Assembly (NCBI GenBank): GCA_039793985.1
Contig: JBAMMC010000028.1
Coordinates: 1 to 26,392, forward strand
Source of the DNA: ARK-14 sp002899805
Lineage (GTDB): Archaea > Thermoproteota > Thermoprotei_A > Sulfolobales > Fervidicoccaceae
DNA length: 26,392 nt
Reading direction: 5' to 3'
Made by a program: the position numbers and the translations under genes. How positions within the stretch are numbered: the stretch's first letter is position 1; each line of letters begins with the position of its first letter. The notes below the pieces were generated by a model. The model did no database searches. It saw only the letters and a list, made by a program, of their open reading frames with translations, and was not told the origin of the DNA. Positions 1-7,446 of the stretch are shown here, one piece after another.

Positions 1-110
1 CATAGTTTCGATTACTCACTCAGCTTATTATTTTTTCATGTTGTTTGGTTCTTTTACGGATTCGCTTTTTTATTGTTTTGTTTTTCATTTTCTTACGACT
101 GAAGGTCTTG
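1..110 (+). terminator. T-rich stretch, possible terminator of a gene left of the window
   Basis: Several T-runs (T6 near 33-38, T6 near 68-73, then further short T-runs to about 100) lie on the plus strand. Archaeal transcripts commonly end at such T-runs, so a plus-strand gene may end just outside the window. Read on the other strand, the same A-rich DNA could hold the promoter of a divergent gene, since an ATG lies at positions 3-1 on the minus strand. I see no ORF in this stretch that I would call a gene. Confidence 0.35.
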
Positions 111-240
111 GAGTTAGAGATACGAGATGAAAATATGAGGAACCCGTATCCTCTATGGTCCCTTAGAACGATCATTCACCTTTCAGGATAGAAATATATT
201 TTGTATTCAAGCTAATCTCATTCAGAGTCTGTAGAAATGC
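111..240. other. Non-coding spacer, no gene seen
   Basis: There is no convincing ORF on either strand. The only structure seen is a weak dyad, GATACG at 119-124 against CGTATC at 145-150, and an AT-rich element (AAATATATTTT) near 192-202 that could be a second TATA box. I found no C/D-box or other RNA-gene signature. Confidence 0.4.
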
Positions 241-318
241 CTATATAAGTTTCGACAGCAATCTGGCTGGAAAGGCTTCCAGATTGAAGTGACTGAACTC
301 CATTCTGAAAGGTTCAGA
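223..318 (+). promoter_or_regulatory. Promoter with repeated TCTG..CAGA dyads ahead of the pseudo-threonine synthase
   Basis: A TATA box (CTATATAAG) at 241-249 predicts transcription starting near 268-275. Around it lie three dyads sharing TCTG/CAGA half-sites: CAGA-G-TCTG at 223-231, CTGGAA-AGGC-TTCCAG at 267-282 (itself flanked by CAATCTGG at 259-266 and CCAGATTG at 279-286), and TCTGAA-AGG-TTCAGA at 304-318. The last two are centred about 36 bases apart and share an AAAGG spacer. They could be operators, or hairpins in the 5' leader. The downstream protein carries a winged helix, so autoregulation is a natural inference but not shown. Confidence 0.5.
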
Positions 319-467
319 GATTATTATTGAACGTTCAACTAAAAATATTTAATTTCTCTACATACACCCTGGTGACAAAACCATCTGAGGCTAAAGCCCT
401 TATCTTGTTTTTTTCGGAAGATTTTGAGCAAAAGGTCAAAACCTTGAAGTATGAGGAGACCTTTGAT

Positions 468-1619
468 ATGATTTCGAGTTCCGTGATTACGGAGTGCCTT
501 AACTGTGGGAAAACTTTCGAAGGAATTGTATTGAGTTGTGAAGGATGTAATGGAATTCCAATCCTGAGACTGAAGGACATGAAGTGGAAGGTGAGGCAGG
601 GAATCCCAAACATCTGGAGATACCAATCGATGCTTCCCAAATTTGATAGAATCGTTTCCCTCGGAGAAGGGCTAACGCCAATAAGGCGTTTAGGAAATAT
701 CGGCATAAAGTTGGAATCGAGGAATCCGAGTGGGAGTTACGCAGATAGAGCTTCTGCTCTAATAGCAAGCTATTTTCTATCTGCGAAACCCAGCAGTGTA
801 GTTAAAATAAACTACTCGAGGGATTTTGCTCATTCCCTCGCAAGCTATCTGGTGGGGATCGCAGGGATCGAAGTTTACCTGGAAGATCTGAACAATGTTG
901 ATGCCGATGAAGTCCTTTACTTAACTGAGATGGGAGCTAATATCAAGTTCGGCAAAGGAGATAGTTCATTAAGCTACATGAACCCTCTAACAATAGAAGG
1001 TTTGAAAACGATAGCTTTCGAATTAGTGGAGAGGGGGTTCACGAATGGAAGAATATATGTACCAGCAGAGACAGGACTTCTCGCCCTTTCGCTTTGGAAG
1101 GGGATAGAAGACTTGAATGAGGTGGGAGTTAGTACAGAGTTGGAAGTTGTTGCTGTTTATCTTGAAGGGACAAATCCACCAGATATTTTGAGAAGTGTTA
1201 AACAGATCAGAAGCATTGCAGTTGGAAGGGAGAAGGCTCTTAGCGAGCTAATAGAGCTCGCAAAAAGAGGTACTAAGACCAAACTGATATCAGCATCGCC
1301 GCTAGCTGCTGCTAAAGAAATGGGAAGTAAGAACTCTATTGTAATTCTCACAGCTACAAGCGCGAAGACTAGCCCGTTGATAGGCTTCAAGAAATCGAAG
1401 CTAGCGAAGGAGATCCTTTTGGTTTTGAGAGAAATGGGAGGGGGGACAGCATATGAAGTTTGGGAGAGGTTGGGAAAATATACGTTGAGAGGAGTGTATA
1501 AATCTCTCGTTTCGCTTGAAAGGGCTGGTCTTGTAAGATCTGAATATAGCGTTGAAGGAAAGAGAAGGAAAAGAAAAGTTTATCTCTCAATTAATGAAGA
1601 GAAAAGTTCTGAACCTTAA
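468..1619 (+). CDS. Threonine-synthase-like pseudoenzyme fused to a C-terminal winged helix
   Basis: The protein has an N-terminal four-cysteine zinc ribbon (C10, C13, C24, C27 from this start). It is followed by the threonine synthase pattern SLGEGLTPIRRL and then NPSGSYADR near 86-94. In active enzymes that motif reads NPTGSFKDR, and its lysine binds pyridoxal phosphate; here it is alanine (A92). The serine-glycine-asparagine loop that normally holds the cofactor phosphate is also altered (YSRDF). PLP catalysis is therefore unlikely. Residues 309-375 form a winged helix with a basic wing (GKRRKRK). I infer a ligand-sensing transcription regulator built on a dead enzyme fold. The start is uncertain: ATG 468 has GAGGAG eight bases upstream, but GTG 372 and TTG 327 are in frame and would add 32 or 47 residues. 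It converges on the dpp operon. Confidence 0.8.
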   Translation: MISSSVITECLNCGKTFEGIVLSCEGCNGIPILRLKDMKWKVRQGIPNIWRYQSMLPKFDRIVSLGEGLTPIRRLGNIGIKLESRNPSGSYADRASALIASYFLSAKPSSVVKINYSRDFAHSLASYLVGIAGIEVYLEDLNNVDADEVLYLTEMGANIKFGKGDSSLSYMNPLTIEGLKTIAFELVERGFTNGRIYVPAETGLLALSLWKGIEDLNEVGVSTELEVVAVYLEGTNPPDILRSVKQIRSIAVGREKALSELIELAKRGTKTKLISASPLAAAKEMGSKNSIVILTATSAKTSPLIGFKKSKLAKEILLVLREMGGGTAYEVWERLGKYTLRGVYKSLVSLERAGLVRSEYSVEGKRRKRKVYLSINEEKSSEP

Positions 1620-1747
1620 GATTATCAAGGTACTCTCCAAGCTATGTAAACAAATCACCTAGCTATTCTCTTGGAAATTCTCACAGTAGAGCAAGACACC
1701 AGAAGACCACTCATCTTTGAGTACATCACAAATATGGTACTTGACGT
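1620..1747. other. Short convergent spacer, nothing recognised
   Basis: These 128 bases separate the convergent ends of the pseudo-threonine synthase and dppF. No long T-run or clear hairpin was seen on either strand, so the terminators of both genes are not obvious. Confidence 0.4.
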
Positions 1748-2734
1748 TTATCGTTTTCTGTTCAATGGGAAGTGGCAAGCTACTAAGTGACCCCCCTCTA
1801 TTTCTATTAATGATGGTTCTTCCTCGGAACATATGTTTGAGGCAAACGGGCATCTATTCCTGAACCTGCAGCCGCTTGGTGGGTTCCTCGGATCTGGCAT
1901 TTCTCCCTTGAGCTCTATGGTCTTTTCTTTCTTCCGCCTGCTTATGCTTGGAACTGCCTCGAGAAGGGCCTTTGTGTATGGATGAGCGGGGTTTTCTACT
2001 ATTTGCCTCATACCTCCTATCTCCACAATCTTCCCAAGATACATTATTGCAACTCTATCGGAAATGAGCTTAGCTATAGAGAGGTCGTGGGTTATGAAGA
2101 GCATCGAGAGACCGCTTTCCCTCCTGAAGCTTTCCAAGAGGGAAACGATCGATGCTTTGATCGACATATCGAGCATGGATACAGCTTCATCGGCCACTAT
2201 GAACTTTGGCCTCGTTATCATAGCTCTCGCTATGACTACTCTTTGCCTCTGTCCGCCTGAAAGGTTATGGGGGAGCCTCTGGGCTATCTCTTTCCCAGGT
2301 ATAAGACCAACCCTCTCGAGCATCTCGATCGCTTTCTCTCTAGCATCATCATGGTCCGCCATTCCTGAGACAATAAGAGGTTCAGCGACAGCATCACCTA
2401 TCTTCATTCTAGGATTGAGACTCGCATATGGATCCTGGAAGACTATTTGCATGTCTTTCCTCAGCTTCCTCATCTCCTCCTCATCAAGAGAGAAAATCTC
2501 TCTTCCCATGAACTTCACGCTTCCAGAGGTAGGTTCAATGAGACGGAGAACGAGCCTTCCTGTTGTGGTCTTTCCAGAGCCACTTTCGCCAATTAGCGAA
2601 AGCACTTCGTTTTTCCCTATATCAAAGCTGACTCCATCAACGGCTTTTATTATGGACTTTCCTCCACCTAAGATGGTGGTAGAAGCGAAGTACTTCTTCA
2701 GGTCTCTAACTTCTATGAGCGGAGCTTCCGTCAT
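1748..2734 (-). CDS. dppF: Dipeptide/oligopeptide ABC transporter ATPase, DppF/OppF type
   Basis: This is one of the two cytoplasmic ATPases that power peptide import through the DppB-DppC channel. It has Walker A GESGSGKTT, signature LSGGQRQRV, a Walker B region reading VADEAVSMLD and the H-loop ITHD. It also has the peptide-transporter C-terminal cysteine segment (GCRFRNRC then CSEEE and ACHF), which marks the Opp/Dpp subfamily. The start was placed at ATG 2734 because it forms an ATGA overlap with the dppD stop and has GGAGGG upstream; a longer start at 2764 would extend into dppD. It is the last gene of the operon. The substrate could also be an oligosaccharide, since archaea use this family for sugars as well. 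Confidence 0.9.
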   Translation of the reverse strand: MTEAPLIEVRDLKKYFASTTILGGGKSIIKAVDGVSFDIGKNEVLSLIGESGSGKTTTGRLVLRLIEPTSGSVKFMGREIFSLDEEEMRKLRKDMQIVFQDPYASLNPRMKIGDAVAEPLIVSGMADHDDAREKAIEMLERVGLIPGKEIAQRLPHNLSGGQRQRVVIARAMITRPKFIVADEAVSMLDMSIKASIVSLLESFRRESGLSMLFITHDLSIAKLISDRVAIMYLGKIVEIGGMRQIVENPAHPYTKALLEAVPSISRRKKEKTIELKGEMPDPRNPPSGCRFRNRCPFASNICSEEEPSLIEIEGGHLVACHFPLNRKR

Positions 2735-3693
2735 GCGGATCCCTCCTTCTCCGCATAGAGCCAACAGGACACCTTTCTCCCGTTCAGTTCAAATATAGGC
2801 GGTTCATCCTTTGAACATATTTCCAGCTTTCTCTCACATCTGGGGTGGAACCTGCAACCTCTAGGGGGGGACCTCATGTCAGGGGGGTTCCCAGGTATGG
2901 GAACTGTTTTCCTATCGCTCCAGAGATCGGGAACGCTATCTAGTAGCCCCTTCGTATATGGGTGAAGTGGTTTTTCCACTATGTCGCTGGTGCTTCCAAG
3001 CTCAGCAAGCTTTCCAGCATACATAACCATGATTCTGTCGCTCCAAACTGAAGCGAGAGATAAGTCATGTGTTATGAACATTATAGAAGTACCCTTCTTC
3101 TTCATATCCTGCAATAGTTCCATTATACCTTCCTGTACTATCACATCGAGGGCTGTTGTGGGCTCATCAGCTATGAGGAGTTTTGGGCTGAGCGACATCG
3201 CCATTCCTATTACTACTCTTTGTCTCTGTCCTCCCGAGAGCTGGTGAGGATAGCTGAATATGACATGAGGGGGGAGATTGACGCTCCTGAGGATTTCCTC
3301 GACTCGTGATAGAGCCTCCTTCTTATTAACATTCTCATGCTCGATTATGACTTCAGCCATTTGATCTCCAATCTTCCTCAGCGGGTCTAGGCTTGTCATG
3401 GGATCTTGGAAAACCATTGAGATATCCTTTCCACGGATCTTCCTAAGCTCTTCTTTTTCCAGAGAGAGGATATCTATTCCATTGAAGAAGATGTTCCCAC
3501 CCGTGATTCTACCAGGTGGGGGGACTAGCCGCATTATAGCATAGGCCATGGTGCTTTTTCCAGAGCCGCTCTCCCCAACTATGCTCAACCACTCCCCCCT
3601 CTCCATCTCGAAGGAAACGCCTTCTACAGCTTTCAGCCTGCCACTCAATGCTAGATATGTGACCTCGAGATCTTTCACTTCGAGTAATGCCAA
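2731..3693 (-). CDS. dppD: Dipeptide/oligopeptide ABC transporter ATPase, DppD/OppD type
   Basis: This is the partner ATPase of the peptide importer. It has Walker A GESGSGKST, a Q-loop in VFQDPMTSLDP, signature LSGGQRQRV, Walker B LLIADEPTTALD and the H-loop ITHD. The C-terminal cysteine cluster (GCRFHPRC, then CSKDEPP and CWLY) is typical of DppD/OppD. It starts with TTG at 3693, just behind a GGTGAG Shine-Dalgarno that overlaps the dppC stop region, and ends in an ATGA overlap with dppF. It is full length at 320 residues. Order and spacing suggest co-transcription and translational coupling with its neighbours. Confidence 0.92.
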   Translation of the reverse strand: MALLEVKDLEVTYLALSGRLKAVEGVSFEMERGEWLSIVGESGSGKSTMAYAIMRLVPPPGRITGGNIFFNGIDILSLEKEELRKIRGKDISMVFQDPMTSLDPLRKIGDQMAEVIIEHENVNKKEALSRVEEILRSVNLPPHVIFSYPHQLSGGQRQRVVIGMAMSLSPKLLIADEPTTALDVIVQEGIMELLQDMKKKGTSIMFITHDLSLASVWSDRIMVMYAGKLAELGSTSDIVEKPLHPYTKGLLDSVPDLWSDRKTVPIPGNPPDMRSPPRGCRFHPRCERKLEICSKDEPPIFELNGRKVSCWLYAEKEGSA

Positions 3694-3700
3694 GTTTCAC

Positions 3701-4567
3701 TCACCTGCCCGCCGAAGCTAAGCTCGTTCTCTCTCCGAGAGCCTCACCAACCAAAGCAAAACCTAAGGCCAAAAGCATTATCATGATTCCTGGAAAGAGG
3801 CTAATCCACCAATAGCCCGTTGTGAAGTAACCTTGCCCCGCTCTCAGATCATAGCCCCAATCCGGCGTAGGGGGTGTGACCGATAGCCCCAAATAGCTCA
3901 GACCAGCCTCTGTTATGATCGCATCGGCAGCACTCAACGTGAAGACAACGAGAATTGTAGGAAGGAGGTTAGGAAATATATGCTTCCTCATTATATGCCA
4001 CCTGCTCGCACCCATACTTTTTGCTGCCTCCACGAAGAGCTGTTCTCTCAGACTGAGCGTCTGTCCCCTCGTCATTCTGTAGTATGTTGGTATATAGACC
4101 ACGGCCAAGCTGATGGCCGTGTTCAGGGGGCTCGGACCTAGCACGGAAGCAATGGCGATTGCGAGTATCAGGGAAGGAAATGCGTAAATGCTATCCATTA
4201 TCATGCTGAGGATTCTGTCTGCTTTTCCCCCGACAAAGCCAGAGTATATACCGATAGGTATACCAAAGGCCATAGATATGATTGTGGCGCTTATGACAAC
4301 CAAGAGGATTATCCTTGAACCGTAGATGACCCTGGATAGAATATCCTGCCCGATTTGATTGGTCCCCATCAGATGGGTTGCTGATGGTGGCTGCAGTATG
4401 TCGGGCGTTGCTTTGGTAGGGTCATATGGAGAAATCAGCGGAGCAGTCAAGGCAATGAAGACCACAGACAGTATGATGGAAATACCGATTTTGAACATTG
4501 CACTGGATGGTATGGATCCCTTGAAACTCTTCAAGATGCTCCTGATTCCAGATACTCCAACCTCCAA
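3701..4567 (-). CDS. dppC: Dipeptide/oligopeptide ABC transporter permease, DppC type
   Basis: This is an inner-channel subunit of the peptide importer, with about six membrane segments. The N-terminal segment is followed by the family hallmark LMGTNQIGQDILSRVIYGSR. The EAA loop that docks on the ATPases reads EAAKSMGASRWHIMRKH. The C-terminal half contains EAGLSYLGL and DWGYDL, both typical of DppC. The start is a choice: TTG 4567 has GAGGTGG five bases ahead, overlapping the dppB stop. An in-frame ATG at 4609 would overlap dppB by 32 bases and lacks a Shine-Dalgarno. It ends 7 bases before dppD. Confidence 0.9.
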   Translation of the reverse strand: MEVGVSGIRSILKSFKGSIPSSAMFKIGISIILSVVFIALTAPLISPYDPTKATPDILQPPSATHLMGTNQIGQDILSRVIYGSRIILLVVISATIISMAFGIPIGIYSGFVGGKADRILSMIMDSIYAFPSLILAIAIASVLGPSPLNTAISLAVVYIPTYYRMTRGQTLSLREQLFVEAAKSMGASRWHIMRKHIFPNLLPTILVVFTLSAADAIITEAGLSYLGLSVTPPTPDWGYDLRAGQGYFTTGYWWISLFPGIMIMLLALGFALVGEALGERTSLASAGR

Positions 4568-4577
4568 TCCAACCACC

Positions 4578-5594
4578 TCAGTACCTGATCCTAGGATCGA
4601 GCAAAGCATAGAGAGCGTCTACGATGAGGCTGATCAAACCTACAATAAATGCGAAGAATATTATCGCAGCTTGGATGCTCGTATAATCTCTGTAGTCCAA
4701 TCTTTCCACGATGAATGTTCCCATTCCGGGCCAGCTGAAAGTGCTCTCCGTTAACACCATTCCTCCCAAGAGTATTGCGAACTGAAGCCCCATGTACGTA
4801 ACTACTGGAAGAAAAGCGTTTTTCAGAGCATACCAGTAGATCTTCCTCTCTCTTATTCCCCTCGAATAGTAATTCCTGATGAAATCGGAATTGAGAACTT
4901 CAACCATGTTGTTTCTCAATAACCTCGTGTATGCTCCGCTCAAAACAATACCGAGGGTTATGCTTGGAAGAATCAAGTGCAGGACAGAGCTCTTCAGAGC
5001 TTCCCAGTTAGCTGTAAGGAGGCTGTCTAAGATGTAGAGGCCTGTTATGGTCTTTGGGGCTAATCCAGGGTCTATCCTCTGTGCGATAGGCAACACCTTA
5101 AGATACACGCCAAATATGTACTGAAGTACCATCCCTAGGAGAGGTATGAAAGTTACATAAGCTAGAATGCTGTACAACTTCATCGCACTATCTGTCTTTG
5201 AACCCCTCTTCACAGCAGCAATTGCTCCCGTGCTCAGCCCTATGATGATGCTAACTATGAAGCCCCATATGGCGAGTTCAAGAGTGGCAGGAAACCTCTG
5301 GGCTATGTAACTAGAAATTGGAACTCCACTGGGAAAAGTTATCGTAACTCCGAAGTCTCCCCTGAGCACATTGAAAAGATAGCTGAAGTACTGGACATAT
5401 AGAGGTTTATCGAGCCCAGCCATTCTTCTGAGGTTTTCCAATTGCTCCGGGGGGATGTTCTTGGTCCCTAGAACAGCAAGTATGGGATCTCCCGGAATAA
5501 CTCTCAAGATGATGAAGACGAGGGTATAGAGTATGAGAATTGTGGGAATTATGGCAAGCGCCCTTATCAATAAGTATCTCGCCAGACCTCCCAC
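4578..5594 (-). CDS. dppB: Dipeptide/oligopeptide ABC transporter permease, DppB type
   Basis: This is the first permease of the importer, 338 residues, with six predicted membrane segments. It shows the family N-terminus (LLIRALAIIPTILILYTLVF, then RVIPGDP), the segment YLFNVLRGDFGVT, the EAA loop near YYSRGIRERKIYWYALKNA, and the C-terminal FSWPGMGTFIVE typical of DppB. The start is GTG 5594 with GGTGAT upstream; the nearby ATG at 5598 is out of frame. It follows dppA after a 31-base spacer rich in T-runs that may lower read-through, a common way to make more binding protein than channel. Confidence 0.92.
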   Translation of the reverse strand: MGGLARYLLIRALAIIPTILILYTLVFIILRVIPGDPILAVLGTKNIPPEQLENLRRMAGLDKPLYVQYFSYLFNVLRGDFGVTITFPSGVPISSYIAQRFPATLELAIWGFIVSIIIGLSTGAIAAVKRGSKTDSAMKLYSILAYVTFIPLLGMVLQYIFGVYLKVLPIAQRIDPGLAPKTITGLYILDSLLTANWEALKSSVLHLILPSITLGIVLSGAYTRLLRNNMVEVLNSDFIRNYYSRGIRERKIYWYALKNAFLPVVTYMGLQFAILLGGMVLTESTFSWPGMGTFIVERLDYRDYTSIQAAIIFFAFIVGLISLIVDALYALLDPRIRY

Positions 5595-5604
5595 TCATAT
5601 CACC

Positions 5605-5625
5605 AAAAAATTTGTTAAAAAAAAA
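5605..5625 (-). terminator. Leaky intra-operon T-run terminator between dppA and dppB
   Basis: On the minus strand a run of nine Ts (5625-5617) follows the dppA stop codon directly, and a second run of six Ts (5610-5605) comes just before the dppB ribosome binding site. T-runs of this length terminate archaeal RNA polymerase partially or fully. Since dppB-F have no obvious promoter of their own, partial termination is the likely effect. Confidence 0.55.
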
Positions 5626-7284
5626 TTACTTTGTTTTTACTATAGAGTTGTACATGAGAATCATTGTCGGGCTTGGGACAATTCCGCTGATTGAATTGCT
5701 GGCTACTATGTAGAGCTTGCCCTCAAATAGAGGCACGATTGGAACATCGTGGGCCAGTATGTTCTGAACCTGAGCATATATGTTATTTCTGGCGGCCTCA
5801 TCTACTGTTACCTGCGCTTGTTCGAGCAACTTGTCCATCTGTGGGTTGGAGTACTGATTGCCCAGCCATTTGTTGTCTCCCGTATGCAGGAACGGGGTTG
5901 TATAGTCATCTGGATCAAGATAGTCTGGATACCATCCCATCAGGTATGCTCCCATCTGGCTACTCCTGGCATTCTGCACGTACTGACCCCATTCGGCGCT
6001 CTGCAGAGTCACGGAGATCATTCCAGTTGCTTCGAGCTCTTGCTTTATCAGCGTCGCGACGTTCGCCTCGGTATCGCCATAGTGAGTTGGGGTGTACCAC
6101 AGAGTGAGCTGAAGCTTGTTTGTGCTGCTGTATCCTGCCTGTGTGAGCAGCTGCCTCGCCAGTGTTGTATTTCCATCTCCATAATAGGTCTTGAATACTG
6201 GGACGTATGCTGACATAGATGTTGGTATTAGGCTGTAGAGAGGTGTTCCTGCGCCCATTAGAGCGGTGTTTATTATTTCAGTTCTATTTATCGCTGCTGC
6301 GATGGCCTGCCTTACTAAAACGTTGTTTGTCGGTGTCATGTTAACATTGAGGACCAGGTATCTGATGAATGTGCTTGGGACGTCTATCACTTGTACTCCA
6401 CTCTGCTTTCTTAAAGCTGCTATATCTGCTGGAAGCAAAGTCCTCCAAGCTATATCTATTTCACCTGAAAGGAGAGCCATCCTCATCGTAGAAGCGTCCT
6501 TGTAGAATCTTATGATCACCTTGCTGTTGCTGGGAGCTGTTCCGTAGTAATATGGGTTAGGTACTAGGTCTAGCTCCTGGTCTCTCGTGAAGCTGGCTAT
6601 CTTGTAGGGCCCCGCTCCTCCCCAGAGCGCGTCGCTTACGTATGTATTATTGGGATATTTCGGATTCACTGGGAAGTATGGTGGAGTGGCGAGGAGTGAG
6701 AGGAAGTAGCTGCATGGTATTTTCAGATGGAATACCACAGTCTGGGCATCCGGAGCCTCCACGTCTTTAACGAAGCTGGTCACGAGCCAGCTTGGATCCC
6801 CGCTTATGTTCATCACCCTCTTCACGCTCCTCACCACATCGTATGCTGTCAGCGGAGTTCCGTCGGAGAACTTCAGGTTAGGCCTAAGCTTGAAAGTCCA
6901 TGTCATTCCATCGGAGCTCACAGTCCAATTCTGTGCGAGAGCAGGTACTATCTCGAGGGTTCCGGGCTTGTACTTTACAAGTCCCTCCATTGTATTGTAG
7001 AGAACCTCCCAAGTGAAGAAATCATAGGCATTGGCAGGATCCAGATCTGTGACCTTATCTGTCACTCCTATGACGATTGTTGCTCCTTGAGCAGTAGTAG
7101 GTGGTGGTGTTGTCGTCGTAGCTGTGCTCTTGGTTGTAGTAGTTGTTGGAGTAGTAGCAGGAGGTGTGGTTGTTGAGGGTGCTCCACCCCTCATGGCAAG
7201 ATATGCCCCGGCTACAGCTACTATCAGAACCACGACAACTATAGCTACTAGGGCTGATGTGGAAATTCCTCTGGTTCGAGACAT
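5626..7284 (-). CDS. dppA: Peptide ABC transporter substrate-binding protein, DppA/OppA family 5
   Basis: This is the extracellular binding protein of the importer, 552 residues. The N-terminus has a short basic part (MSRTRG), a hydrophobic stretch of about 25 residues, then a Thr/Ser/Pro linker at about 36-66. The body matches family 5: the opening IVIGVTDKVTDLDPANAYD, then TWTFKLRPNLKFSDGTPLTA, and RQAIAAAINRTEI and LMGWYPDYLDPDDYTTPF further on. The sequence RG-ISTSALVAIV resembles an archaeal class III (pilin-like) signal peptide cut after the glycine; retention as a plain membrane anchor is the alternative. It heads the operon, with its own dyad-rich promoter. The bound ligand cannot be told from sequence: peptides are most likely, sugars possible. 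Confidence 0.92.
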   Translation of the reverse strand: MSRTRGISTSALVAIVVVVLIVAVAGAYLAMRGGAPSTTTPPATTPTTTTTKSTATTTTPPPTTAQGATIVIGVTDKVTDLDPANAYDFFTWEVLYNTMEGLVKYKPGTLEIVPALAQNWTVSSDGMTWTFKLRPNLKFSDGTPLTAYDVVRSVKRVMNISGDPSWLVTSFVKDVEAPDAQTVVFHLKIPCSYFLSLLATPPYFPVNPKYPNNTYVSDALWGGAGPYKIASFTRDQELDLVPNPYYYGTAPSNSKVIIRFYKDASTMRMALLSGEIDIAWRTLLPADIAALRKQSGVQVIDVPSTFIRYLVLNVNMTPTNNVLVRQAIAAAINRTEIINTALMGAGTPLYSLIPTSMSAYVPVFKTYYGDGNTTLARQLLTQAGYSSTNKLQLTLWYTPTHYGDTEANVATLIKQELEATGMISVTLQSAEWGQYVQNARSSQMGAYLMGWYPDYLDPDDYTTPFLHTGDNKWLGNQYSNPQMDKLLEQAQVTVDEAARNNIYAQVQNILAHDVPIVPLFEGKLYIVASNSISGIVPSPTMILMYNSIVKTK

Positions 7285-7302
7285 GGTTGTACAATTCCCT
7301 CC

Positions 7303-7366
7303 ATTAATACCCCTATTCTAGTGGGAAAGGGGTTAATAGGAGCTATTAGAAGATTTTATTAATAAA
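7303..7366 (-). promoter_or_regulatory. dppA promoter with stacked dyads
   Basis: TTTATTAATAAA (7355-7366, a perfect 12-base palindrome) serves as a likely TATA box and predicts a start near 7334. Immediately downstream is the perfect dyad TAATAG-GAG-CTATTA (7334-7348). A second inverted repeat, ATTAA(TA)CCCCT at 7303-7314 against AGGGGTTAAT at 7328-7337, covers the start site and leader. This placement fits a repressor operator or a leader hairpin. The dppA start lies 19 bases further on, with GGAGGG upstream. Confidence 0.5.
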
Positions 7367-7439
7367 GTTTTTGTAACTTAATTTTGATCAAATAAATAGG
7401 AGTTTTTGTGTGAATTATTTCCAAAGAATCCGCTCTTTG

Positions 7440-7446
7440 AAAAAAA
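7440..7446 (-). terminator. T7 terminator after the DJ-1/PfpI gene
   Basis: Seven Ts on the minus strand directly follow the stop codon of the DJ-1/PfpI gene, separating it from the dpp operon downstream. Confidence 0.5.

Noticed and set aside
117..153. Small hairpin GAGATACG..CGTATC as a possible small RNA
   Set aside because: The stem is short with a large loop, there are no C/D-box or H/ACA signatures and no clear promoter-terminator pair.
335..768. Several minus-strand frames of 89-123 codons opposite the pseudo-threonine synthase
   Set aside because: They overlap the zinc ribbon and PLP-fold region coded on the plus strand and show no family features.
1659..1853. A 64-codon minus-strand frame after dppF
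   Set aside because: It overlaps the end of dppF in another frame, lacks a ribosome site and has no recognisable sequence.
2064..2798. A 244-codon open frame on the plus strand opposite dppF
   Set aside because: It is the antisense of a well-conserved ATPase gene, has no recognisable motif and no ribosome site; it arises from codon bias of the true gene.
7093..7180. GTAGTTGTTG-like simple repeat and open frames in several readings
   Set aside because: This is the DNA behind the Thr/Ser/Pro linker of the dppA product, not an independent repeat element.
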